From positions 104,714 through 168,713 of the forward strand of contig JAOAUC010000037.1 in the NCBI GenBank assembly GCA_030157785.1: a stretch of 64,000 bases of DNA. Direction: 5' to 3'. Each line of letters begins with the position of its first letter. Position 1 is the stretch's first letter. The position numbers and the translations under genes were made by a program. Below the pieces are notes generated by a model. The model saw nothing but the letters and a program-made list of their open reading frames with translations, was not told the DNA's origin and did not search any database. Shown piece by piece: positions 17,327-26,558 of this stretch. The stretch is from Zoogloea oleivorans (GTDB taxonomy: Bacteria; Pseudomonadota; Gammaproteobacteria; Burkholderiales; Rhodocyclaceae).

Positions 17327-17444
17327 TGCACTGGAGTCCTGATTTTCCGGGAGCGCCGCCCGTATCGACGCACCAGGATGGGGTTGGGGCTGACCTATTG
17401 TTGTGCGTAGCTGCGGGCGCGCACCATAGTTGGGCGCTCCGGTT

Positions 17445-20400
17445 TCAACCCTTGTTATCCCGGGTTTGCAGGGCTGTGGCCAAATCCCTTAGGAGTCCGG
17501 CTCGTTCGCTGTCCTTTTTTGCCGCCCGGCAGTCGAGCAATTCGGCCAGTATCCGCAGCTGGGTAGTCACCGAGTCCATCTGCCGACGGGTGCAGCCCAA
17601 GCCGCGAAGCGCATCCTGATATCTGCACGTCAGCCCGGCGAGGCTCTGCGCATCAATGCTGGCGGCGCTGTCGTGCAGCCAGCGTGCAACTGCCGTATCG
17701 GCAGGCATGACGGCGTCGAAGAAGTCGTAGCTCTGCGCGAAGCGTGTCCGCGCGGCCTTTTCGCATTGTTCAAACTGCGCGTCGATGGCCGGTGCATCAC
17801 CCAGCAGGGCATCCAGTTGCAGGCGGTTGATGGCGCCGTAGGGGTTCCAGTCGACGATGGTCTCGGGGCAGCCTTCGCCCAGGGTGTAGGTCTTGCGGGA
17901 AAGGGCTAGTTGTGCGGAGACCTTTTTCCAGGTTTCACCGGTCCGGCTCATGATGATGGCCTTGCGTTTGTAGGCGCTGGCGAGAATGGCGAGCCGTTCC
18001 AAATTGGGCGGCATATCGGTGGAGTGCACGTTCTGCTCTCCGTGGGGTTTGGGGTTGGCCAGTGTGATCAGGGATGTCAGGCGGGTAATCGCATCGGTGA
18101 CCAGGCGGGGAGCGGCTTTCAGGTCCTGGGCTGGTCCGGGTTCGCTGAGGCGCTCGGCCTGGCGTGCTTCCATGTTGGCGAGTTGCTCGATGGTTGAAAT
18201 CGGTACAAGACCGCGGGACGAGTCTTCTCCGATGGCACGCAGTAGTGCCTGCCGCGCCGACTGGAAGCCGTCGCCGCCGTATTCCGCGTAGAGGCGCCCG
18301 AGCGTCTGCTGGACTTCCGGGAGCCCGACCCAGGCGTCGGGTACGTGTTTCAGGCGGGTCTTCACCCGCTGCGCGGCCGTCTTGAAGTCAGTGCTCTTGA
18401 TGATGGAAGACGCGGCGCCAAGGCGCGAGTCGAGACGGCGTTGTTCCAGCCAGTCGATGAGCTCGTCCGGCGCGCCCAAGGGGGTATCGTCCGCGGGCGC
18501 ACCGCGTTGCACCTTCAGTTGGAAGGACGGGTCGCCGTAGGCCTGGTACGCACCCCAGGTGTTGCAGGCCGGATGGGCATCGAAGGCGCTCTGGCGGGCG
18601 ACGCTGATGGCGGTGCCAAAGCACGCCGCCTGGTTGGCCATCTGGTCGAAGAAGGTTTCGGTGAAGGTCCGGGCGGCGGCGTCGTCGACCTCCCAGCCAG
18701 CGGCCACCACGCAGCGCACGCCCATGTCGATCAGCTCGCGGGCCAGGCTGTAGGCCAGCCGGTTGCTGTTAGATCCGGCCGCAGCACCTATTTTTCCCAG
18801 ATGGCAACAGCTCAGGAAGACCAGGTCGGGGACGTTTTCCATCAGGCCGATTTCAGTGGCCGACAGGAGCAAACCATCGGACAGCACGACGCCGCTGCGA
18901 TAGCTTCCGTCGGCAGCCTGCCTGGCGAAGATGCCATGGGCGGAGATCATCAGGATGCGGTAGGGGCGGGCGAAGAGGCGGGTGAATACGTCGCTGGCGG
19001 TAGAGTCGGGTGGGGCGATGGTGACGGTGTAGCCGGCGTCGGTGAGGACCCGGCTGACGGCATCGCCTTCGCCGGCGGCGCCGGGCAGGTCGGCCAGACT
19101 GTCCCTGGCGGAACTGCCGTCAGGCCCCATGGCCGGCTTCCAGCCCGGTCCGCCAAACTGGGCATGAAAACCGTCGGTGCTCGGGTTGGCGATCACGCAG
19201 GCTGACAGGCTGTCGGTGTGCACTACCTGCTGGCGGAAGCGCGGCGTCATGAACTGGCGTACAACGCGGGTACGCAGCACCAGGGGTTTGCCATCGGCTT
19301 CCAGCATTTCCCAGGGCAGGTTGGCGGTGCTCTCGTCGACAACCAGAATGAGGTTGCCGGCCTTGCGGGCTGCGCCCTTGAAGTCGAGGGGAACGAGCAA
19401 CTGGAACAGGGTGTTGCCGAAGCCTGCATCAGCGGAATAGAGCGTGCGGCTCGGTCCGTTGAAGGTACTGTCCGCGAGTTTTTCGACGAGGCCAGGCTGG
19501 CGTAGCTGGACGACGCTCTCTGCCCTCGCCCTTTCACCCATGTAGACGAACTTCAGGCGTTTGGCGTAATGGGGTACGGGGGCTTCGTCCAGACCTGTGG
19601 GGAGCGGCATGTGGCCGTCGCCGGTCTTGTCGCCGCAGCCGTAGATGCGCAGGATCTGGCGCAGATTTTCTGGCGGGATAGGCAACTGGAAGCGCGGGGT
19701 GTAGCACTCGGGAGAACACTGGTTGTCCTCCCGGTCGGCGTCGAACACGACCAGGCGCGGCCAGTAGTCGGTGAAGGGCGAAACGCTGAGGCGCTGGCGG
19801 GTGCCTTCGCCGTAGCGCACTTCAGTGGCGGTTTCCAGCTCTATGTTGAGGCGCTTCAGGTCACTTGCCAGGGTCTTGTTGAGGCGACTGACCGCGTGGG
19901 CCGCTGAGATCGCCGCGTCCCGATAGACTTCGATGAACTGCAGATCGGCTACTAAAGCCCGCCGTGCGGCCTGCTTGCCGGTACCGTTGTCAAAATCCCG
20001 GTTAGCCATCAGGACGCCGAGTACAACCGCCTTGACGGCTTCGTCCACGTCGAGCTGGGCTGCAGAGTTCGACCCGATCAGCAGGCTTGAGAGGCTGAGC
20101 CGCAGGGGGGACGAGGCTTCGGGACGGTTGTCGGCTGCGGGGTGTGCGAAGTCGGAGGCGGGCTCTTCGCCGTAGCGATCGGCGGCGTGGAGCAGGTAGC
20201 GCAGCACGCCGGAGCGCACGGCTTCGGTTACGCCGTCGGCCGTCAGCTTGCCCATCTCGCCCAGGCCGACTACCACTGCGCCGCGCCCGGCTTGTTGCCG
20301 GCGATCTTCCGGGGTGCGCGGCATGAGGACGATGGTGGCGTTGCCGAGTTCGCCGGAGTGGATGCCAAGACGCTGGCGCTGGCTGAGGGCGCCATCCACC

Positions 20401-23400
20401 AGGTAGCGGTCGATGATCGACTCGGCGGCTGCAATCGGATCGCCCCGGTAGTGGCCGCACATGATCGGTGTCCGCACGAAGCGCAGGTCCATGGCTTTGA
20501 CGGACACCCGCATGAGCCGGCTCGTGCTTCGTGCTTCCGCACGCTGAACACGGCCACCGAGCAGTCGGGCGGTGGCTTCGGGCACTGACGGGTAGCCTTC
20601 CGGCGGGCCGGCGCGATAGGTGCGCACGGATGCGCTGCTGTCGCCCCGGCTGACCGGCAGCGAGGCCAGCTTGCGTGGGCTGCCGCGGGTCAGGAGGGCG
20701 TCGATCTCGTCGAAGTATTTTTCTGTGCTGGTGAGACCCATGTGATCGACGGGCATCAGCCATTTGCGTTCGGCGGGCAGGTCAGCCAGGTGGCCGGACG
20801 CCCAGGTGACGGAGCCGTCGCCCTCGGGCGTGCCGCGCAGGGCGAAGCCGATCAGCTTGTTGTTGCCGTCGGTTTGTTCGAGGAGTCCGCAGGGGGTGTT
20901 GTCGCTCTGGCCGAAAACGTAGGCGATGCGCTCCGGGGCCCTGCGCACCCAGGCGGTGTCAGCCACCGACAGCCAGAAGTCCCGTGCGGCCTGGAGGACT
21001 TCCGGGGCCGGCTTGCCGCCCAGCTTGTGGCCGAACCAGAAGTCGTTATTGACGGCGGAAAGCTTGTCCCATACGTCCCGGCTGTAGTAATCCCGCGCGC
21101 TGAGGTTGCCGGTGTCGGCGAAGCCGGGGGCGGGGAGCAGATGCACCGCACCCGGGAAGCCGGCGACGATGTCGAGGATCTGCTGCATGTTGTGGCGCAG
21201 GTCGATACGGGCGAGGGTGCGGATGGTGTCGGATTGCCCGAGCAGGGTTTCGACGAACAGGTGGGCGCCGCGGTTGGGGGTGCCGAGCATGAGGAGACGG
21301 CCGCCCTCCCGGGCAACGATGGCGTCCCACAAGGTTTTGTCGGCGGCGAAGGCGGCACGCACGACCAGCCCGCCCATGCTGTGGGCCAGGATGCGCACCG
21401 GCTTGTCCGGATGGTCGGCCAGGGCCTTGCGCAGGGTGCCGGCCAGGGTGGCGCCGAGCGTGGCGATGGGCTGGCGCCAGTCGTAGGTGAAGGTGACGAG
21501 CTCGTGGGAGCGGGTCAGGTGGTCGGCGAGCTTGCCGTAGGCCATGCCGACCAGCCCCTGGGGCGTCACATTGGCGGTGCTGCCCATGGCGATCCGTTCC
21601 AGCCGGCCACGGGCCAGGTCGAGGGGGTCGAGCCAGATCTTGTCGCCATTGGCGGCCAGCTCGCTGCCCATGATGCCAGGCAGGTAGACCAGCACTGCCG
21701 CTGCCGGTGGGGCGTCACCCCGGCTGATTGGTGCCCGGGAGGCTTCCGCTTCAGGCACTGCCGATGTGGCCCATTCGGGCAGCGCCGACGGTTCGCTGGC
21801 GGACAGCCAGCCGTGCAGGGCCTGGGGCAGCGGCTGGCCGTCGGCGGTGGCCGTGTCGTCGCGGAAATAGCGGAAGTGATTGACGTTCTCGCCCTGCACG
21901 AAGATGGCCCGTGCCTTGGCCTGCCAGGCCAGACCGCCGTACATGGAGGCGGTGTCCACCACCAGGTCATTGTTGGCCCGGTCGAAGAACATCCAGTCGG
22001 TGAACATCACGCCGAGGCGCTTGAGGAAGCCGCCGCCTTCGATGTCGCCGGCGATCAGGGCCATCTGCAAGCCGGGGCGGCTTGGTGCACAAGCCAGCAA
22101 CATGCCCATCGGCGCTTCCGGCAACATGGCTTCGATGCCCGGCAGGAGCTGGGGTTGCAGACGCCGGTTGGCGATTTCCAGCACCACCCGGCTGAGGAAT
22201 TCGAGGCCTTTGTCTGTGGCGGCGCGGGCTGCGGCGGAGGCGCCGGGCCCGGCCACCAGGCCGCCTACCGTGCCCGCCGACCAGGCGCCAAAGCGGCGCA
22301 CCAGGGTGAGCAGGCCGGACAGGAAGAGGTCCAGGTTGTCGGTAAGAAGGGCGGTGCCGCGTGCCGGCGAAGCGACGCGTACATAGCGCTCGATCACCAG
22401 CGCCTTGTGGCGCAGCAGCTGGATCAGCTCGGTCAGCTTGGCCTGTTCCTGGGCGGCAAACTTTTCCTGGTCGTCCGCGTCGCCGGCATTTTCCTGCGGG
22501 CCGGGGCGGTGTCGGTAGTTCTCGATCAGTTCGGCGAAGGTGGCGTCGTTGCCGGCGGAAGGATCGAGGCACAGCAGATCGCCGACCAGGCCGCCGCGGG
22601 AATGGGTGACGAGGGAAAAACGGGCACCGCGGGGCAGCACGCGGACCAGGGCGAGGGCGTTGTCGATGGGACTTTCGGAAAAGGTCCGGTGCTCGAAGCC
22701 AAAGACCCGCCCTTCGAACTGCTCGGACAGCTTGCCCCAGGTGTGGCTGCCGGGGAGCTCGCCAAAGGAGCCGAGGGTGTGGGAACCGGTGCCGTGGATG
22801 AAGATCAGGCCGGGTTTGCTGCTCAGCATCTGCAGGCCGGCCGCGTCCGCGTCGAGACGCTCATGTTCTTCAAGGGCGCCGCCGCGCCAGGGGTAGAGTC
22901 CGGGCTCGCCGGCGAGCTGCTTTTCGATGGCCCAAACGATGGCCTTGGCGCCCAGCCAGGAAGCGCCGGCAACGGCCAGATCCTCGACGGTGTTACCGGT
23001 CAGCTCGCTGGCCTTATCCTTGGCCAGGCGGGTGATCTCGTCGGGGATCAGCTCAAGGGATGTGACCTGCCGCCAGATCCAGTCACCGACGCCGCGGTTG
23101 TTGGCGTCCCGCGGGCGAAAGGCGGCCAGATCGAAACTGCCGTCGGCACTGAGCAGCTCGGGCCGCGTCGTGGCCAGGCGGGCCATCCGTTCGGCGAGGG
23201 CGTCGGCACGCATGAAGATCGTCGTGCCGTCGGCGGCTTCGAGGGCCAGGAGGCCGGCGTCGGCGGGAATGCTGGCCTGGTCCGGGGCGTCGTCGCTGCG
23301 GCTGGCCTGGGTCAGCGTCCACGTGCGTTTGGCGATGACGTTGGTGGTCAGCGGGGTGGCGCTGCCGTCGGCGCCACGACTACCCGGGCGGGTCAGGCCT

Positions 23401-23480
23401 GCGGGTAGGCGGGCTGGCGCGGTGGCGGACTCCGGCGTGACGGGGAGGCGGAGGGGCGAGGGCGGCGTGGAGGCAGTCAC
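17445..23480 (-). CDS. Giant CHAT-domain protein with two serine-hydrolase domains
   Basis: A 2011-residue protein from a GTG start (GGAG six bases before). Parts seen in order: N-terminal region to about 220; alpha/beta-hydrolase domain 1 with oxyanion-type HGTGSH at 229-234 and elbow THSRGG (Ser294); domain 2, lipase/LCAT-like, with PGIMGSEL at 601-608, YDWR at 666-669, elbow AHSMGG (Ser701) and candidate His913; a region about 990-1330 I cannot name; a CHAT peptidase domain about 1340-1655 with SAHG (His1515), FLSCCHLG (Cys1558) and the closing WGAYQAYGDPSF; an alpha-helical C-terminus. No signal peptide or clear membrane helix is evident, so it is probably cytosolic. It is 93 bases downstream of a metacaspase gene. 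Function is unknown; a proteolysis-controlled lipase or cell-suicide/defence effector is an inference. Confidence 0.85.
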   Translation of the reverse strand: MTASTPPSPLRLPVTPESATAPARLPAGLTRPGSRGADGSATPLTTNVIAKRTWTLTQASRSDDAPDQASIPADAGLLALEAADGTTIFMRADALAERMARLATTRPELLSADGSFDLAAFRPRDANNRGVGDWIWRQVTSLELIPDEITRLAKDKASELTGNTVEDLAVAGASWLGAKAIVWAIEKQLAGEPGLYPWRGGALEEHERLDADAAGLQMLSSKPGLIFIHGTGSHTLGSFGELPGSHTWGKLSEQFEGRVFGFEHRTFSESPIDNALALVRVLPRGARFSLVTHSRGGLVGDLLCLDPSAGNDATFAELIENYRHRPGPQENAGDADDQEKFAAQEQAKLTELIQLLRHKALVIERYVRVASPARGTALLTDNLDLFLSGLLTLVRRFGAWSAGTVGGLVAGPGASAAARAATDKGLEFLSRVVLEIANRRLQPQLLPGIEAMLPEAPMGMLLACAPSRPGLQMALIAGDIEGGGFLKRLGVMFTDWMFFDRANNDLVVDTASMYGGLAWQAKARAIFVQGENVNHFRYFRDDTATADGQPLPQALHGWLSASEPSALPEWATSAVPEAEASRAPISRGDAPPAAAVLVYLPGIMGSELAANGDKIWLDPLDLARGRLERIAMGSTANVTPQGLVGMAYGKLADHLTRSHELVTFTYDWRQPIATLGATLAGTLRKALADHPDKPVRILAHSMGGLVVRAAFAADKTLWDAIVAREGGRLLMLGTPNRGAHLFVETLLGQSDTIRTLARIDLRHNMQQILDIVAGFPGAVHLLPAPGFADTGNLSARDYYSRDVWDKLSAVNNDFWFGHKLGGKPAPEVLQAARDFWLSVADTAWVRRAPERIAYVFGQSDNTPCGLLEQTDGNNKLIGFALRGTPEGDGSVTWASGHLADLPAERKWLMPVDHMGLTSTEKYFDEIDALLTRGSPRKLASLPVSRGDSSASVRTYRAGPPEGYPSVPEATARLLGGRVQRAEARSTSRLMRVSVKAMDLRFVRTPIMCGHYRGDPIAAAESIIDRYLVDGALSQRQRLGIHSGELGNATIVLMPRTPEDRRQQAGRGAVVVGLGEMGKLTADGVTEAVRSGVLRYLLHAADRYGEEPASDFAHPAADNRPEASSPLRLSLSSLLIGSNSAAQLDVDEAVKAVVLGVLMANRDFDNGTGKQAARRALVADLQFIEVYRDAAISAAHAVSRLNKTLASDLKRLNIELETATEVRYGEGTRQRLSVSPFTDYWPRLVVFDADREDNQCSPECYTPRFQLPIPPENLRQILRIYGCGDKTGDGHMPLPTGLDEAPVPHYAKRLKFVYMGERARAESVVQLRQPGLVEKLADSTFNGPSRTLYSADAGFGNTLFQLLVPLDFKGAARKAGNLILVVDESTANLPWEMLEADGKPLVLRTRVVRQFMTPRFRQQVVHTDSLSACVIANPSTDGFHAQFGGPGWKPAMGPDGSSARDSLADLPGAAGEGDAVSRVLTDAGYTVTIAPPDSTASDVFTRLFARPYRILMISAHGIFARQAADGSYRSGVVLSDGLLLSATEIGLMENVPDLVFLSCCHLGKIGAAAGSNSNRLAYSLARELIDMGVRCVVAAGWEVDDAAARTFTETFFDQMANQAACFGTAISVARQSAFDAHPACNTWGAYQAYGDPSFQLKVQRGAPADDTPLGAPDELIDWLEQRRLDSRLGAASSIIKSTDFKTAAQRVKTRLKHVPDAWVGLPEVQQTLGRLYAEYGGDGFQSARQALLRAIGEDSSRGLVPISTIEQLANMEARQAERLSEPGPAQDLKAAPRLVTDAITRLTSLITLANPKPHGEQNVHSTDMPPNLERLAILASAYKRKAIIMSRTGETWKKVSAQLALSRKTYTLGEGCPETIVDWNPYGAINRLQLDALLGDAPAIDAQFEQCEKAARTRFAQSYDFFDAVMPADTAVARWLHDSAASIDAQSLAGLTCRYQDALRGLGCTRRQMDSVTTQLRILAELLDCRAAKKDSERAGLLRDLATALQTRDNKG

Positions 23481-23573
23481 GGAAGGCTCCTGGGACAGGG
23501 TGGAGTGCGTCCCTGCGGCGGCAGGGTTCAGGGCGCTCCGCGACTCAGGTGCCGGCGCGAAGCGGGAGGCCTG

Positions 23574-24371
23574 TCAGGAGAAGATTTTCCAGGCGCGGGC
23601 CGTCTTGGTACCGAAGATCTGCGGGTTCTGGGGCAACTGGTTGGTGGGCAGATAGGTGGGCGAGATGGCCTTGAACCAGTCGTTGTAGCTGGCACTGGCC
23701 GGCAGCGCGGCGAAGGCCTTGAGGGCGTAGTAGGTGAAGGCGCCGTTGGGGCGGCCCTTGAAGCTGGTATCCCAGCTGTACTGGGTGTCGGTACAGCCGG
23801 CCATCAGCAGGTCGCCGCCGCTGCGCGACAGGCCGCTCAGGGTCGGGAGCAGGGCAATCCGGGGGGCGGGAAGGTCAGCGGCTTTCATCCATACGCTGGG
23901 GGGCAGGAAGCGGGCACGCGGCAGGCCCGGGTCGAGGTCACTGTCATCACCGCGGGTCACACTGCCGGAATGACAGCTGTCGGAGATGAGGATCACCCGC
24001 ACGCCGGCAGCCCGGTGGGCAAAGATGGGGGCGATTTCGTCGTCGAGCAGGACCTTGCCGGAGCCAATGTCCCACGGGCACAGGCCTTCGTCGCGGCCGT
24101 CGGGTTCGTCGCCATTCTTGTCGGGTACCCAGGTGCCGTGGCCCGAATAGGTGATGATCACCGTATCGCCCTTGGCGGCGCCGCTGATGAGGCCACTCAT
24201 GCCGGCGACCATGGCTGCCTTGCTGGCCTGACTGTCGATCAGCTTGTTGACGGTGAAGCCACGGGTGGCGAGTGCGGCGGCCCAGTCGTTGGCGTCATTG
24301 ACGCAGCCCGACAAGTCGTTTTGCGTTCCGGGGTAGTCGTTGATGCCGATGCACAGCGCCTTCTTGCTCAT
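23574..24371 (-). CDS. Caspase-family peptidase (type I metacaspase/orthocaspase)
   Basis: A 265-residue stand-alone caspase-like p20 domain. The ATG at 24371 follows GGGAGAGGG. The catalytic dyad is visible: His78 in YSGHGTW and Cys133 in SDSCHSGS, each after a hydrophobic strand. The N-terminal KKALCIGINDYPG is the usual first strand. The family cleaves after Arg or Lys and is often calcium-dependent. No prodomain, membrane helix or extra C-terminal domain is present, so regulation must come from elsewhere. The next gene on the strand, 93 bases on, encodes the CHAT/double-hydrolase protein, which could be its substrate or partner. That link is inferred from adjacency only. Confidence 0.92.
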   Translation of the reverse strand: MSKKALCIGINDYPGTQNDLSGCVNDANDWAAALATRGFTVNKLIDSQASKAAMVAGMSGLISGAAKGDTVIITYSGHGTWVPDKNGDEPDGRDEGLCPWDIGSGKVLLDDEIAPIFAHRAAGVRVILISDSCHSGSVTRGDDSDLDPGLPRARFLPPSVWMKAADLPAPRIALLPTLSGLSRSGGDLLMAGCTDTQYSWDTSFKGRPNGAFTYYALKAFAALPASASYNDWFKAISPTYLPTNQLPQNPQIFGTKTARAWKIFS

Positions 24372-24530
24372 GATCCCTCTCCCATTCAAACGCGATCTCG
24401 CCCGTTGCGGATGCAAGGGCTATTTAATATGGATTTAAGCACGGGACCATGAAAGGTCAACGGCTTCCTGTCGAATCCGGGATCGACGGAGAGCCGCGAC
24501 AGACGTCGATTTCGGGGGTTTGCGGGCGAA

Positions 24531-25457
24531 TCAGTCGCGGGGCACGCGGCTCAGCTCGCGGAGGGCTTCGACCTGGTCGAGCAGGGGCTGCGGAACAGCG
24601 ATGCTGCCGGCCAGCATGGCGCGGATCAGGTCGGCATTGGCGGCCACTTCCGGGTCGTCGGGACGTCCTTCGACGGGGGGCGCACCGCCTTCTTCCGCGG
24701 CAAAGGAGATACGCGCCTCGCCCTTGGAGAAGGCTTCCAGCTGGGGGCGGCGGCGCGGGTTGGCGAAGGCTTCGCCCTCGGTGCCGCGCAGCAGCAAGGC
24801 AACACCGCCCTGGGCGAGCAGGTGGGCATGCATCCGCTCGAGGTACTCCGGATGCGTCACAGAGACTACACGCACGCTGTGGCCGGGGGCCGGTTCGAGG
24901 AGTTTGGCGAGGGTGTGGCTGCTGTTGCGCACACCCAGGCGCGGGCGCAGGGCCAGCAGCGGCTCGAGACCGGGGGCCAGGGCATCCAGCGGCAGGCAGG
25001 CGAGGTGCTTGTCGGCCAGCTGGGATTCGGCTTCGGCGATGCTGCCGGCCGGCGTGATGCCGAGGGCGGCCAGTAATTCGAAGGGGCTGACCCGGCTGTC
25101 GAAATCGTGGCGCCCCTGGATCAGCACCGGGATGCCCTCGCGGGCCAGCAGCAGGGCGAGGAGCGGCATCAGGTTGGCCTGGCGGCGGGCCCCGTTGTAG
25201 GTCGGCAGCACGACCATGCGCGGGCCGGCAGGCACCTGGATGCGGGCGGTGCGGGCGTCGAGGGCACGCTGGAAGCCGAGGAGCTCTTCCAGGGATTCGG
25301 CCTTGATGCGTAGCGACAGGATGATGGCGCCCAGTTCCAGGTCTGGCACGCGGCCGTCCATCATGTCGCCGAAAAGGGATTCGGCCTGGTCAACGGTGAG
25401 GGGCTTGGAGCCTTTCGGCCCGCGGCCGATTTCCTTGATGAAGGGTGCGTAGGACAT
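24531..25457 (-). CDS. ybiB: YbiB/TrpD2 family protein (anthranilate phosphoribosyltransferase-like)
   Basis: A 308-residue protein with the two-domain fold of anthranilate phosphoribosyltransferase. The helical N-domain includes LTVDQAESLFGDMMDGRV and LGAIILSLRIKAES; a conserved NSSHTLAKLLEP segment comes near the middle. The family lacks tryptophan-synthesis context, and the Escherichia coli member YbiB is described as a nucleic-acid-binding protein, not an enzyme. No trp genes are near. It lies 160 bases upstream of the caspase gene on the same strand and 51 bases after the tail-tube-like gene, so whether it belongs to either is open. No good ribosome site precedes its ATG. Confidence 0.85.
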   Translation of the reverse strand: MSYAPFIKEIGRGPKGSKPLTVDQAESLFGDMMDGRVPDLELGAIILSLRIKAESLEELLGFQRALDARTARIQVPAGPRMVVLPTYNGARRQANLMPLLALLLAREGIPVLIQGRHDFDSRVSPFELLAALGITPAGSIAEAESQLADKHLACLPLDALAPGLEPLLALRPRLGVRNSSHTLAKLLEPAPGHSVRVVSVTHPEYLERMHAHLLAQGGVALLLRGTEGEAFANPRRRPQLEAFSKGEARISFAAEEGGAPPVEGRPDDPEVAANADLIRAMLAGSIAVPQPLLDQVEALRELSRVPRD

Positions 25458-25508
25458 GGAGGGGGGTGTGGCAGCGTGGGAGACGGGGCGAGTGTAGCGG
25501 ATGGCGGC

Positions 25509-26411
25509 TTACTGGGGGATCTGCAGGCTCAGGCCGCTGACGGCGAGGCTGGCGGTGGCCGACAGATTGCTGCCGGTGGCAGAGCCGGCCCCCATCGGTT
25601 CGAAGTTGAAGCTGGTCAGCCCGGCGAGGGTGAAGTGGAAGGCGCCGAGGCTGTTCGTCAGGGTGGCGTCTCGCAAGTCAAGAACCGCCGCGAGCTGTTT
25701 GTCGTTGGTGCCATGGGCTATCTGCTGGAGGGCGAAATCGCGCCAGGTGGGGTAGTCGGTGCCGCCAAGCATCAGACTCAGGGGCGTGCAATGGCCCATG
25801 CCCACATAGGTTGCAGGGACACGCAGTTCGCCAACCAGCTTGCTGGCAAACTGGCGCTTCAGGCTGAAGGCCCCTACCCGCCTGACGAAGCGGGTAGGCA
25901 GGCCATCGACGCTGATGGCAAAGCTGGCGGCGAGCCAGTGCTTGGGCTTGGCACTGACGGGCGCGACTTTCTGCTCGCCCGTTGGGGCGCTGGCGATCTT
26001 TTCGGGTTTGATGACTGCGCTCACCAGGTAGGGCGTGTTGTTGCTGGCACTGCATTCCGGAAAGTGCAGTTCGGTCAGGGTGCCTCCGATCACGCTGAGG
26101 CGTTCCTGGACCTTGCCCAGCTGGTCGGTGCGGATCACCTGCAGATCCAGGGCGTGGCGTTTTCCGTGCATGATTTCGTCCACCCAGTCGGGCAGGTGGG
26201 GCATGAGCGCCGGCGAGAAGGAGATCACCAGGTCACCGAGGCACATTTCTCCGATCAGGGTTGCACCGCCGGGAGTCGTGCTGCCTGCAGGGATTTCCTT
26301 GATGGCCCAGTTGATGTCGGGCAGGGTGCAGGCAGCCAGGGGTATCCGCTGTCCGTCCACTTCGAGATAGACCTTGCTGGCGGTAGTGGATGAAAGGTGT
26401 GTCTCGGGCAT
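25509..26411 (-). CDS. Duplicated phage tail-tube (gp19-like) protein
   Basis: A 300-residue protein from the ATG at 26411, with AAGGAGA seven bases before; the frame is open much further upstream but has no supporting signal. Two halves look like tail-tube (T4 gp19-like) domains. Half one reads VYLEVDGQRIPL ... DWVDEIMHGKR ... RDQ-like strands; half two has TPLSLMLGGTDYPTWRDF ... FNFEP, the usual closing strand. Tube proteins of this kind also occur in contractile injection systems, but no sheath, baseplate or spike gene is near. It may therefore be a stand-alone relative or an adaptor. The fold assignment is by eye and moderate. Confidence 0.55.
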   Translation of the reverse strand: MPETHLSSTTASKVYLEVDGQRIPLAACTLPDINWAIKEIPAGSTTPGGATLIGEMCLGDLVISFSPALMPHLPDWVDEIMHGKRHALDLQVIRTDQLGKVQERLSVIGGTLTELHFPECSASNNTPYLVSAVIKPEKIASAPTGEQKVAPVSAKPKHWLAASFAISVDGLPTRFVRRVGAFSLKRQFASKLVGELRVPATYVGMGHCTPLSLMLGGTDYPTWRDFALQQIAHGTNDKQLAAVLDLRDATLTNSLGAFHFTLAGLTSFNFEPMGAGSATGSNLSATASLAVSGLSLQIPQ

Positions 26412-26558
26412 CTCGGTTCTCCTTGCCTGCGGCGCGTGCCGGGCTCTCTGGGGCAAGATAGTCGTGGTGGCAGAAAAATACAAATGAATGCCCGGGACGG
26501 TGGTATGCGCCGGCAGTGGGGTGCATGCTTGGCTTTTGACATCAATGGGGAGTTGCTC

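Noticed and set aside
15983..17410. A 475-codon open frame on plus, antisense to nasA
   Set aside because: No recognisable motif; nasA on the other strand has complete iron-sulphur and cofactor motifs.
17330..17440. An NtrC binding site upstream of nasA
   Set aside because: Only partial GCACC/GTGCG half-sites were seen, with wrong spacing for the usual dyad.
20742..23408. An 888-codon open frame on plus, antisense to the giant CHAT gene
   Set aside because: Its translation is a low-complexity Gly, Gln, Val and Ala-rich shadow with no motif; the minus strand holds clear hydrolase motifs. Long antisense frames are expected at this GC level.
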